A stretch of DNA of 64,000 bases from Hoeflea sp. (GTDB taxonomy: Bacteria; Pseudomonadota; Alphaproteobacteria; Rhizobiales; Rhizobiaceae), in assembly GCF_002733955.1 (NCBI RefSeq), contig NZ_NVXQ01000002.1, forward strand, positions 186,001-250,000, given 5' to 3'. Positions 18,672-27,356 of this stretch are shown piece by piece. Position 1 is the first letter of the stretch; each line of letters starts with the position of its first letter. The position numbers and the translations under genes are program-made. Below the pieces are notes generated by a model. That model had not been told where the DNA came from. It worked only from the letters and a program-made list of their open reading frames with translations, and searched no databases.

Positions 18672-20789
18672 ATGCGACCTCTCCAACTCGATCCTCTGTT
18701 CAAGACCGTCGAAAGCCTGCCAGGAATCGGCCCCAAGCTGGCCGAGGCGCTGGCGCGGGTGACCGGACGCGAAGGTCCGGAGGATACCCGTGCGCTCGAT
18801 CTTCTCTTGTTGCCGCCGCACGGTCTGATCGACCGCACCCTGCGCAAGGGCATCACCGAGGCCCCGGAATCCACCATTGCCACGCTCAAGGTCCGTGTTG
18901 ACCGCCATCAGGCCTCGCCGCCGGGACGCCGCAACGTGCCCTATCGCGTCTTCGTCCACGATGACACCGGCGAACTGGCGCTCACCTTCTTTCACTCTAA
19001 GCAGGCCTGGCTGGAAAAGATCCTGCCGGTCGGCGAGACCGTCCTGGTCAGCGGCAAGGTCGAATGGTTCAATGGCCGTCCCTCGATGGTTCATCCCGAC
19101 CACATAGTCCTGGAAGCTGATGCTGCAAGCTTCCCGCTGATCGAACCGGTCTATCCGCTGACCGCCGGCCTCTCGCCCAAGATACTGCGGCGTTCGCTCG
19201 ATTCGGCGCTCGAGCTGCTGCCTGAGCTGCCCGAGTGGGCCGACCCGCATCTGGTCGTAAAGAACAGCTTTCCCAGTTTTGCCGAGGCTGTGCGGGAATT
19301 GCATCATCCAGAAGCCGCGCTCGACATCGAACCGCAAACCCCGGCCCGGCGCAGGCTGGCCTATGACGAGTTGCTGGCCGGCCAGCTGTCACTTGCCCTG
19401 GTGCGCCAGACCTTGCGCAAGCTGCCAGGCCACCCGGTGATCGCTGACGGCAAGCTGCGCCAGGCCATTCTTGGCTCCCTGCCCTTTTCGCTGACTGGCA
19501 GCCAGACCACTGCTGTGGAGGAAGTTCTGACCGACATGGCCGGCTCCGACCGCATGCTGCGGCTGCTGCAGGGCGATGTCGGCTCCGGCAAGACCGCCGT
19601 AGCAATGCTCGCCATGGCCGATGCGGTGGAAGCCGGCGGCCAGGCGGTGCTGATGGCCCCGACCGAAATCCTCGCCCGCCAGCACTACGCCACCATCAGC
19701 AAAATGGCCGAGGCGGCAGGCATCGAAGTCGCGGTGCTGACCGCCCGCGCCAAGGGCCGGGAACGGACCGAGCTGCTGCAGCGGATCGCCAATGGCCAGG
19801 CCCAGATCGTGATCGGCACCCATGCCCTGTTCCAGGATGCAGTCGTCTACAACAATCTCACCCTGGCCGTAGTCGACGAACAGCACCGTTTCGGCGTTCA
19901 CCAGCGCCTTCGGTTGACGGCGAAAGGCACCGCGCCGCACATGCTGGTGATGACGGCAACGCCGATCCCGCGCACCCTGGTGCTGGCAGCGTTCGGCGAC
20001 ATGGACGTCTCCAAGCTCACCGAAAAACCTGCTGGCCGTCAGCCGATTGCCACTGTCACCATTCCCGATGAACGCCTGGGCGAAATCGTCGAGCGGCTGA
20101 AAAGTGCCCTGCTCGACGGCAAGAAAGCCTACTGGATCTGCCCACTCGTCGAGGATTCCGACCAGAGCGAGCTGATGTCGGTGGAAAGTCGGCATGCGAG
20201 CCTGGCCAAGGCCTTCGGCAAGGACCTGGCGCCGCTGGTCTCGCTGGTTCATGGCCGCATGACGTCGGATGAAAAAGACCAGGCCATGCGCGACTTCAAG
20301 AACGGCGTTACCCGGCTTTTGGTGGCCACGACAGTGATCGAAGTCGGTGTCGATGTGCCCGATGCCACCATCATGGTCATCGAACATGCGGAGCGTTTCG
20401 GCCTGGCGCAACTCCACCAGCTGCGCGGCCGTGTTGGCCGCGGGTCCGGCGCCTCGAGCTGTATCCTGCTTTATCACGGTCCTTTGGGTGAAACTGCCGG
20501 CGCCCGGCTCGCGGTTCTGCGCGAAAGCGAGGACGGGTTCCGCATTGCCGAGGAAGACCTCAAGCTGCGTGGCGAAGGCGAGGTTCTGGGAACCCGCCAA
20601 TCCGGCCTCCCCGGCTTCCGGCTCGCCAATCTGAGCGCCCATGCCGATTTGCTGGAAATCGCCCGCAGCGATGCCCGCAATGTGCTGGACACCGATCCGG
20701 CGCTGAGTTCCCCGCGTGGCGAGGCGCTGAGAATGCTGCTCTACCTGATGCGGCGCGACGAGGCTATCCGGTTCCTCAGAGCCGGTTAA
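18672..20789 (+). CDS. recG: ATP-dependent DNA helicase RecG
   Basis: 705-residue branch-migration helicase that remodels stalled forks and Holliday junctions. An N-terminal helix-hairpin region (SLPGIGPKLAEALARV) precedes the wedge/OB domain, then superfamily 2 motifs: Walker A LQGDVGSGKTAVAM, DEQHRFGVHQR, MTATPIPRTLVLAAFGDMD and QLRGRVGRGSGASSC. Start at ATG 18672 gives MRPLQLDPLF, as in rhizobial RecG; an in-frame ATG at 18627 is less likely. It ends 3 bases before the convergent DUF502 gene. Confidence 0.96.
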   Translation: MRPLQLDPLFKTVESLPGIGPKLAEALARVTGREGPEDTRALDLLLLPPHGLIDRTLRKGITEAPESTIATLKVRVDRHQASPPGRRNVPYRVFVHDDTGELALTFFHSKQAWLEKILPVGETVLVSGKVEWFNGRPSMVHPDHIVLEADAASFPLIEPVYPLTAGLSPKILRRSLDSALELLPELPEWADPHLVVKNSFPSFAEAVRELHHPEAALDIEPQTPARRRLAYDELLAGQLSLALVRQTLRKLPGHPVIADGKLRQAILGSLPFSLTGSQTTAVEEVLTDMAGSDRMLRLLQGDVGSGKTAVAMLAMADAVEAGGQAVLMAPTEILARQHYATISKMAEAAGIEVAVLTARAKGRERTELLQRIANGQAQIVIGTHALFQDAVVYNNLTLAVVDEQHRFGVHQRLRLTAKGTAPHMLVMTATPIPRTLVLAAFGDMDVSKLTEKPAGRQPIATVTIPDERLGEIVERLKSALLDGKKAYWICPLVEDSDQSELMSVESRHASLAKAFGKDLAPLVSLVHGRMTSDEKDQAMRDFKNGVTRLLVATTVIEVGVDVPDATIMVIEHAERFGLAQLHQLRGRVGRGSGASSCILLYHGPLGETAGARLAVLRESEDGFRIAEEDLKLRGEGEVLGTRQSGLPGFRLANLSAHADLLEIARSDARNVLDTDPALSSPRGEALRMLLYLMRRDEAIRFLRAG

Positions 20790-20792
20790 AAC

Positions 20793-21485
20793 TCACTCCG
20801 GTTGCGGAATTGTCTTCGTCTTGGATTTCGGCTGAACCGGCAGCTTTTGCGGGAAATCGGGAGAAACCAGTCCGGCCGAAATCACCATCTTGGCGGCTTC
20901 CTCGACGCTCATGTCCAGAATGATGACATCCTTGCGCGGAACGAACAGCAGAAAGCCGGATGTCGGGTTCGGGGTCGTGGGGAGAAAGACGGAGATCGAC
21001 TCGTCTTCCGGCAGCCGCGCATTGACCTCGCCCCTGGTGTCGGTGGCAATGAAGACGATCGACCACAGGCCGCGCCGTGGATACTCGATCAGCGCAGCCT
21101 GTTTGAACGAACCGCTCTGCTCGGCCAGAACCGTCTGGAAAATCTGTTTCAGCCCTTTGTACAGGCTGCGCACCAGCGGCATCCGGTCAAGCAGCGATTC
21201 GCCGAAGCCGATGATCGAACGGCCAACCAGATTGGCGGTCAGGAACCCAATCATGGTGATCAGGAACAGGGCTGTCAGCAGACCGAACCCCGGAACCGCG
21301 AACGGCAGGTAATTGTCCGGATTGTAGATCTGCGGAATATAGGGTTTCACCCAGCTGTCGACCCAGCCGATGAAGGTCCAGGTGAGATAAGCCGTAATCG
21401 CCAACGGCGCCACGATAATCAGACCGGTGAGAAAATAGTTCCTCAACCGTCGGCCTGCGCCCAGCCGTTTCAGCTTCTCGCTCAT
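20793..21485 (-). CDS. DUF502 family inner-membrane protein
   Basis: 230-residue protein with two N-terminal membrane helices (NYFLTGLIIVAPLAITAYLTW and a second near residues 65-90) and a soluble C-terminal domain, the layout of DUF502. The segment GFGESLLDRMPLVRSLYKGLKQI is family-typical. Function unknown; plant homologs of this family (LCV/COV) sit in the Golgi, which says little about bacteria. The order recG, DUF502, glmS is conserved across rhizobia. Confidence 0.88.
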   Translation of the reverse strand: MSEKLKRLGAGRRLRNYFLTGLIIVAPLAITAYLTWTFIGWVDSWVKPYIPQIYNPDNYLPFAVPGFGLLTALFLITMIGFLTANLVGRSIIGFGESLLDRMPLVRSLYKGLKQIFQTVLAEQSGSFKQAALIEYPRRGLWSIVFIATDTRGEVNARLPEDESISVFLPTTPNPTSGFLLFVPRKDVIILDMSVEEAAKMVISAGLVSPDFPQKLPVQPKSKTKTIPQPE

Positions 21486-21521
21486 TCTTCACCTTGCGTT
21501 ATGGCAGACAGGACACAGCGT

Positions 21522-21551
21522 CATGCGCTCCCTCAATATAGGGAGCGCATG
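21522..21551. repeat. Strong hairpin between DUF502 and glmS
   Basis: Perfect 12-base arms CATGCGCTCCCT and AGGGAGCGCATG with a 6-base loop lie between the glmS stop and the DUF502 start. No T run follows on the minus strand, so it is either a Rho-assisted terminator or an mRNA 3'-end stabiliser for glmS. Confidence 0.6.
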
Positions 21552-21585
21552 CCTGCAAAGACAAGGACTTCGCTGTAGGCTTTGC

Positions 21586-23412
21586 CTATTCGACGGTGAC
21601 CGACTTGGCCAGGTTGCGTGGCTGGTCCACATCGGTGCCCATGAACACGGCCGTGTGATAGGCAATCAGCTGCACCGGCAGGGCGTAGAGCATCGGCGCA
21701 ACGATTTCGTTGACCGCCGGCACGACGATGGTCGCCATCGTTTCGAGCGTCGTTGCCGCAGCGCCCTTTTCGTCGGTGATCAGGATGATCTGTCCGCCGC
21801 GCGCGGCCACTTCCTGCATGTTCGACACGGTTTTCTCAAAATGCCGGTCATGCGGCGCGATCACGATCACCGGCATGTTCTCGTCAATGAGCGCGATCGG
21901 CCCGTGCTTGAGTTCGCCCGCGGCATAGCCTTCGGCATGAATATAGGAGATTTCCTTGAGCTTGAGCGCACCCTCAAGCGCCAGTGGGAAACTCGTGCCG
22001 CGGCCGAGATAAAGCACGTCCTTGAACCGCGACAATTCCCGCGACAGGGTTTCGATCTGCGGCTGGAACGTGTTCAGAACCTCGTTGAACAGCCGTGGCG
22101 CCTCGACGAGCGCCTGCACCATGGCCGTTTCATCTTCTTTCGACAGTGTCCCGCGCGCCCGTCCGGCAATCATTGCCAGCGCCGCCAGCACCGACAGCTG
22201 ACAGGTGAACGCCTTGGTGGAGGCCACGCCGATTTCGGGTCCGGCCAGGGTCGGGAACACAGCATTGGACTCACGTGCAATGGTCGATTCCCGCACATTG
22301 ACCACCGCACCGATGGTCAGCTGGTTGTCCTTGCAGTAGCGCAGCGACGCCAGCGTGTCGGCGGTTTCGCCCGACTGCGAGATGAACAGCGCCGCCATCT
22401 TGCCCGGCAGCGGCATCTCGCGATAGCGGAACTCGGAGGCGACGTCGATTTCCACCGGCAGGCGCGCAAAGCGTTCAAACCAGTATTTCCCGATCAGCCC
22501 GGCATAATAAGCCGTGCCACAGGCCGACATCGCCAGCCGGTCGAGATTGGCAAAATCGATCTGCGCGGCATCGAGCTTCACCCGTCCTTCGGCAAAGTCG
22601 ATATAGTGGCTGAGCGTGTGCGAGACCACCTCCGGCTGCTCGTAGATTTCCTTTTCCATGAAATGCCGGTGATTGCCCTTGTCGACGACATAGGCCGCAC
22701 CTTGCGATTTCTGCTTGTTGCGTTCGACCAGCGTGCCTGACTGGTCGTAGATTTCGAGCGTGTCGCGGGTGATCACCACCCAGTCGCCATCATCGAGATA
22801 GGTGATTTCGTCGGTAAACGGCGCCAGCGCGATGGCATCGGATCCGAGGAACATTTCGCCCTCGCCATGGCCTACCGCCAGCGGCGGCCCGGAGCGTGCG
22901 CCAAGGATCATGTCCGGCTGGTCCTCGAACAGCACCGCGAGCGCATAGGCGCCTTCGAGCCGGCTCAGTGCCTTCTGCATGGCCTGACGCGGCGCCAGGC
23001 CTTCGCCGCGGTAGGCTGACAAGAGCTGCGCCACCACTTCGGTGTCGGTCTGGCTGTAGAAGGTGGCGCCCTTGCCGGTCAGCTCGGCGCGCAGCGGCGC
23101 GAAATTCTCGATGATGCCGTTATGGACGACCGCGACGCCACTGCAGAAATGCGGATGGGCATTGCTTTCGGTCGGCGCACCATGGGTCGCCCAGCGCGTA
23201 TGCCCGATGCCGACATGACCGGCAAGCGGCTCCTGCCCCAGCTTGTGGTCCAGATTGGCGAGCTTGCCTTCGGCCCGGCGGCGGTCGAGACGGCCGTCAT
23301 GCACGGTGGCGACACCGGCGGAATCATAGCCGCGATACTCAAGCCGTTTGAGCGCATCCACCAGCAACGGGGCCACTTCGCCCTTGCCAACTATCCCGAC
23401 TATGCCGCACAT
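21586..23412 (-). CDS. glmS: Glutamine-fructose-6-phosphate aminotransferase (isomerising) GlmS
   Basis: 608-residue cytosolic enzyme making glucosamine-6-phosphate, first step of UDP-GlcNAc synthesis for peptidoglycan and LPS. Cys2 of MCGIVGIVGKGE becomes the N-terminal nucleophile of the glutaminase domain. Two SIS domains follow (SACGTAYYAGLIGKYWFE, SQSGETADTLASLR), and the protein ends in the conserved KSVTVE tail. ATG has AGGAG about 6 bases upstream. glmU lies 111 bases upstream on the same strand, so both UDP-GlcNAc genes are probably coexpressed. I see no glmS ribozyme, which is a Gram-positive feature. Confidence 0.97.
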   Translation of the reverse strand: MCGIVGIVGKGEVAPLLVDALKRLEYRGYDSAGVATVHDGRLDRRRAEGKLANLDHKLGQEPLAGHVGIGHTRWATHGAPTESNAHPHFCSGVAVVHNGIIENFAPLRAELTGKGATFYSQTDTEVVAQLLSAYRGEGLAPRQAMQKALSRLEGAYALAVLFEDQPDMILGARSGPPLAVGHGEGEMFLGSDAIALAPFTDEITYLDDGDWVVITRDTLEIYDQSGTLVERNKQKSQGAAYVVDKGNHRHFMEKEIYEQPEVVSHTLSHYIDFAEGRVKLDAAQIDFANLDRLAMSACGTAYYAGLIGKYWFERFARLPVEIDVASEFRYREMPLPGKMAALFISQSGETADTLASLRYCKDNQLTIGAVVNVRESTIARESNAVFPTLAGPEIGVASTKAFTCQLSVLAALAMIAGRARGTLSKEDETAMVQALVEAPRLFNEVLNTFQPQIETLSRELSRFKDVLYLGRGTSFPLALEGALKLKEISYIHAEGYAAGELKHGPIALIDENMPVIVIAPHDRHFEKTVSNMQEVAARGGQIILITDEKGAAATTLETMATIVVPAVNEIVAPMLYALPVQLIAYHTAVFMGTDVDQPRNLAKSVTVE

Positions 23413-23523
23413 GCGCTTCTCCTGGGTAATATGTTGGCACTGCTCTTACCCAGCAACGCGGGATTAAACCAGTGCCGCAATGTGGTGTGCCTGCTCAATT
23501 TCCGTGACACGGCGTTACCGAAC

Positions 23524-24903
23524 CTAGGCGTCCGGTGCCGTTTCGGCCTTTTTCTTCAGCGCCTTGATGGCTGCAATCTTGTCTCTCAACCGCTGCGCCC
23601 GCCCCGGCTTGGTCTCCTGGCGTGCCCGTGCGATTGCCAGCGCGTCGTCCGGCACATCCATGGTCACCACGCTTCCCGAACCGACATAGGCGCCGTCACC
23701 GATCTTGATCGGCGCCACCAGCGAGGAGTTCGAGCCGATGAATGCGCCGCTGCCGATTTCGGTCAGGTGCTTGTTCTGGCCGTCGTAATTGCAGGTGATC
23801 GTGCCCGCACCGATATTCGCGCCGGCACCGACGATCGCGTCGCCGATATAGCTCAGATGATTGACCTTGGCGCCGTCGCCGACCCTGGCCTTCTTGATTT
23901 CGCAGAAGTTGCCGACCTTCGCCTTTTCGCCAAGTTCTGTGCCGGGACGCAGCCGGGCGAAAGGCCCGATCACCGCATTTGCACCGATATCGGCGCCTTC
24001 GAGATGGCTGAAAGCGTGGATCACCGCGCCAGCACCAACCCTGACGCCGGGACCAAACCAGACATTGGGTTCGATCAGAACGTCATTGCCAAGCTCGGTA
24101 TCGTGCGAGAGAAAAACGCTTTTCGGATCGACCATGCTGACGCCCGAAAGCATCGCCGCCTGCCGGGCCCGGACCTGCCAGACCTGCTCGATCTCGGCCA
24201 GTTCGGCGCGGGTGTTGCAGCCCATCATGTCTTCTTCCGGCGCCTCGATGGCGACGCATTTCAAACCCTCGGCGCGGGCAATCTCGACAATGTCGGTGAG
24301 ATAATACTCGCCCTTGGCATTGTCGTTGCCGATGGCTTCGAGCAGGCTGATCGCCTTGGCCCCGGAAAACGTGATGATGCCGCCATTGCAGAAATCGACC
24401 GCCAGTTCTTCTTCCGAGGCTTCCTTGTGCTCGCGGATCGCCACCAGTTCGCCATCACGCTCGAGCAGCCGGCCGTAACCGGTCGGGTCCGCGGCGCGAA
24501 ACCCGAGCACCACGACATCCGCGCCCTTCTGCCGCTCGGACGTGGCGGCAGCCAGGCTTTGCGGATCGATCAGCGGCGCATCACCGTAAAGCACCACCAC
24601 GTCGTCATAGCCTTCCGCGATAACGTCCCGCGCCATCAGCACGGCATGACCAGTGCCCTTGCGTTCGGTCTGCTCCACCGGCGTGACCGGCACGCCAAGC
24701 CCTTCGCTCGCGGCCTTGGTGACCTGCTCCGCATCGCGGCCGACGACCAGCGCGACCCTGGTCACACCGGCAGCAGCCGCGGCCCGGGTCACATGCGAAA
24801 TAAGCGGCAGATTGCCGACCGGATGCAGCACCTTGGATTTGGACGATTTCATCCGTGTCGCGTCACCCGCCGCAAGCACGACCGCCAGACATGTCCGCGC
24901 CAT
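23524..24903 (-). CDS. glmU: Bifunctional GlcNAc-1-P uridylyltransferase / GlcN-1-P acetyltransferase GlmU
   Basis: 459-residue cytosolic enzyme that acetylates glucosamine-1-phosphate and couples it to UTP. The nucleotidyltransferase domain opens [19 protein letters not shown] (family LAAGxGTRM; the Gly at the fifth motif position is Ala here and the fourth is Asp, as in some alphaproteobacteria). The C-terminal half is a left-handed beta helix of hexapeptide repeats with the acetyl-CoA site near [22 protein letters not shown] precedes the ATG closely. Upstream of glmS on the same strand. Confidence 0.96.
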   Translation of the reverse strand: MARTCLAVVLAAGDATRMKSSKSKVLHPVGNLPLISHVTRAAAAAGVTRVALVVGRDAEQVTKAASEGLGVPVTPVEQTERKGTGHAVLMARDVIAEGYDDVVVLYGDAPLIDPQSLAAATSERQKGADVVVLGFRAADPTGYGRLLERDGELVAIREHKEASEEELAVDFCNGGIITFSGAKAISLLEAIGNDNAKGEYYLTDIVEIARAEGLKCVAIEAPEEDMMGCNTRAELAEIEQVWQVRARQAAMLSGVSMVDPKSVFLSHDTELGNDVLIEPNVWFGPGVRVGAGAVIHAFSHLEGADIGANAVIGPFARLRPGTELGEKAKVGNFCEIKKARVGDGAKVNHLSYIGDAIVGAGANIGAGTITCNYDGQNKHLTEIGSGAFIGSNSSLVAPIKIGDGAYVGSGSVVTMDVPDDALAIARARQETKPGRAQRLRDKIAAIKALKKKAETAPDA

Positions 24904-25010
24904 TCCATCACCTCATCATCGAATCGCTTGTTTACCCGTCCACGACGCTATAGCACCGGAACTTCAATCAGACCCCTTCAAGCAAACATTGCCGCGATTT
25001 GGAAGCCCCC

Positions 25011-25952
25011 ATGACTGCCCCGACGACAACCGATGCCGCGCCTGACGCGAAACCTTCTCTTGCGCGCTTCATTCCGCTTATCGTCATGTTGCTGACACCG
25101 CTGTTCTTCTCCTCGAACCTGATCTTCGGCCGCTCGACGATTCCCGAGGTGGCCCCGTTCACGCTGGCGTTTCTGCGCTGGACCGCCGCGTGCCTGCTGC
25201 TGTCGCCCTTTCTGTGGATGGCGCGCGCGCGCGTTCGCGCCTATGTCACCACCTATCCGGTTCACTGGCTGGTGCTGGGCTTTCTGGGCATGTGGATCTG
25301 CGGCGCCGGGGTCTACTACGCACTGCAATTCACCACCGCCACCAACGGCACTTTGATCTACACCACCTCGCCGCTGATGGTGATCATCCTCGAAAGGCTG
25401 TTTTTCGGCCGGCCGACGAGCGGGCGCGAAATCGCCGGCATCATTGTCGGCTTTCTCGGCGTGGCAATCATCGTTCTCAAGGGCGATCTGAACGTGCTGA
25501 CGACGACGTCCTTCAACCTGGGCGACCTGATGTTCATCGCCGCCGCCCTGTCCTGGGCCGGCTATTCGGTGCTGCTCAAGGGCCACCGCACCGCTGGATT
25601 GCCGGTCTCGGCACTGTTTGCCATTATCACGCTATCCGGCGCGCTGCTGCTGGCGCCGTTCGCCCTGTGGGAATATCTCAGCGGCGCGATGATGCCTCAG
25701 ACCTGGAGCGCCTGGGGCGGCATTGCCGGCATCGTCGTGTTCTCATCCCTGCTCGCCTTCTCCGGTTATCAGTACGGCATCGCCCGGTTGGGCGCCTCGA
25801 CGGCAAGCGTCTTCATGTACCTGCTGCCGCCCTATGGGGTCGGCCTTGCCGTGCTGGTTCTGGGTGAACCCTTCGAAACCCACCACGCCATCGGCATCTT
25901 CACCGTGCTGGCGGGCCTGGTGCTGGCGACAGCTCCCCGCAAGAAGCGCTGA
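25011..25952 (+). CDS. EamA/DMT-family transporter
   Basis: 313-residue inner-membrane protein with ten hydrophobic helices in two EamA repeats. The first repeat has FSSNLIFGRSTIPEVAPFTLAFLRWTAA, the second ALSWAGYSVLLKGHRTAGLPV and ends FTVLAGLVLATAPRKKR. Such carriers usually export metabolites or amino acids; substrate unknown. ATG at 25011 (GGAAG 5 bases upstream) is preferred to a TTG 12 bases earlier. Divergent from glmU. Confidence 0.87.
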   Translation: MTAPTTTDAAPDAKPSLARFIPLIVMLLTPLFFSSNLIFGRSTIPEVAPFTLAFLRWTAACLLLSPFLWMARARVRAYVTTYPVHWLVLGFLGMWICGAGVYYALQFTTATNGTLIYTTSPLMVIILERLFFGRPTSGREIAGIIVGFLGVAIIVLKGDLNVLTTTSFNLGDLMFIAAALSWAGYSVLLKGHRTAGLPVSALFAIITLSGALLLAPFALWEYLSGAMMPQTWSAWGGIAGIVVFSSLLAFSGYQYGIARLGASTASVFMYLLPPYGVGLAVLVLGEPFETHHAIGIFTVLAGLVLATAPRKKR

Positions 25953-25980
25953 TGCCGGTTGCCGGGTAGCAAGCGCTGCC

Positions 25981-26727
25981 TCAGCCGATCATGCCCAGCG
26001 CGGGAAAGGTTTCGAGCAGCCAATAGGCCACGGTGGCCATGCCGCCGGTCAGAAACAGGATCCCGGTCAGCACCAGCAGCGCCCCGGTGACCTTCTCGAT
26101 CGTTCCGAGATGCCTGCGGAATTTTTGCGAGAAGCGCATGAAGCGTTCGGAAAACAGCGCGGCAATCCAGAACGGCACCGCAAGCCCAAGCGAATAGGCC
26201 GCCAGCAACGCAGCCCCCGCACTGACGGTCTCCCGTCCGGCCGCAACCCCGAGCACCGCGCCGAGCACCGGTCCGATGCAGGGCGTCCAGCCAAAGGCGA
26301 ATGCCAGCCCCATCACATAGGCGCCCGACAACGTGGCCGGCTTGCCGCCGCCCGCAAACCGCGCCTCGCGGGCCAGCACTCCAATGCGGAAGACGCCGAG
26401 GAAATGCAGGCCCATCAGGATGATGACGATACCGCCGAACTTGGCCAGCAGATCCATGTGCTGACGCAGGGCCGCCCCGATGCTCGAAGCCCCGGCGCCG
26501 AGTGCCACGAACACGGTGGCAAAGCCCAGCGTGAAGAAGACCGAGGCGAAAAACACCGCCCGCCGCGTGTCCCTGGCTCGTGCCTCGGCACCGCTGCCGC
26601 GAAAATCCTCGACCGACACACCGGCCATGTAACACAGGTAAGGCGGCACCAGCGGCAGCACGCAAGGCGACAGGAAAGACAGCGCACCCGCCAGGATGAC
26701 GGTGAGCAGCGGTATGTCGGCAATCAT
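25981..26727 (-). CDS. ccdA: CcdA-type thiol-disulfide interchange membrane protein (cytochrome c biogenesis)
   Basis: 248-residue protein with six membrane helices that carries reducing equivalents from cytosolic thioredoxin to periplasmic thiols, feeding cytochrome c maturation or related pathways. The paired helix cysteines sit in FLSPCVLPLVPPYLCYMAG (helix 1) and FGWTPCIGPVLGAVLG (helix 4). Length matches short CcdA rather than full DsbD. A GTG one codon upstream (26730) is an alternative start. Converges on the EamA gene with a 28-base gap. Confidence 0.92.
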   Translation of the reverse strand: MIADIPLLTVILAGALSFLSPCVLPLVPPYLCYMAGVSVEDFRGSGAEARARDTRRAVFFASVFFTLGFATVFVALGAGASSIGAALRQHMDLLAKFGGIVIILMGLHFLGVFRIGVLAREARFAGGGKPATLSGAYVMGLAFAFGWTPCIGPVLGAVLGVAAGRETVSAGAALLAAYSLGLAVPFWIAALFSERFMRFSQKFRRHLGTIEKVTGALLVLTGILFLTGGMATVAYWLLETFPALGMIG

Positions 26728-26730
26728 CAC

Positions 26731-26989
26731 GAAATCAGGATCCCTTTGCCGCGTGAGTGCGATGGAGACGAACAGGCCAGATGGCTATTGGGTCTCTATC
26801 TAACCGCCAGCCTGCCACTTCGCCAGTCACGTTTTGGAGCGCAAGACGTGATTTCCTCCCCTCCCGAACCTGGAGCCGAACCCAGCCGGCACAGCGCCGT
26901 TGTGGTTTGCAAATAAGCTCGACAAACGGCCTGGGGGGGCAAGGCCGAAAGTGCTTTGAAAAAACCGCGTGATGCATCTGTTTTTGCGG
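26731..26989. other. Intergenic region between ccdA and the tRNA-Lys promoter
   Basis: No credible gene or RNA is visible in these bases. The long minus-strand frame crossing this region reads through the tRNA and is an artefact. Confidence 0.6.
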
Positions 26990-27018
26990 TTGACCATGGA
27001 CAGATGCCTGCCTATGTT
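26990..27018 (+). promoter_or_regulatory. Sigma-70-type promoter of tRNA-Lys
   Basis: TTGACC (-35) and TATGTT (-10) are separated by exactly 17 bases and lie about 47 bases upstream of the mature tRNA 5' end, an excellent fit to a housekeeping promoter. Confidence 0.75.
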
Positions 27019-27064
27019 CCGCGCCATTCGGGCCGACGCCCCAGGCGTCCGTCCCGCTGTGTGA

Positions 27065-27140
27065 GAGAGCGTAGCTCAGCTGGTAGAGCAACTGACTTTT
27101 AATCAGTAGGTCCAGGGTTCGAACCCCTGCGCTCTCACCA
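27065..27140 (+). tRNA. tRNA-Lys (anticodon TTT)
   Basis: A complete 76-base cloverleaf including an encoded CCA. The 7-base acceptor stem GAGAGCG pairs with CGCTCTC; the D stem is GCTC/GAGC; the anticodon stem ACTGA/TCAGT holds the loop CTTTTAA with anticodon TTT; the T stem is CAGGG/CCCTG with loop TTCGAAC. Reads AAA and AAG lysine codons. Confidence 0.98.
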
Positions 27141-27356
27141 AACAAGCCCACATGATACGATGATTTGCGCAGCGTGCTAGACGCGTACGCTCCGGGATCT
27201 TGCGGAACTCTGTTGTGGCCGATCATCCAAGTCGGCTCAGCATGGACCGCTATGCCGCGGGGTCCCGCGAAGATAAACCGCAGAGGATATGTTCGGTTAC
27301 ATCGAGATGTTCTAGGGTCCGAATCGTCGGCATGTGCGAAACGGGATGGGACTGAA

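Noticed and set aside
21586-23412. glmS ribozyme in the glmS leader
   Set aside because: The 111 bases upstream of glmS contain no ribozyme-like fold that I can see, and this element is known mainly from Firmicutes.
23122-25014. 630-codon plus-strand frame
   Set aside because: Antisense to glmU and the start of glmS; composition is that of a GC-rich shadow frame, with many His, Arg and Asp and no domain.
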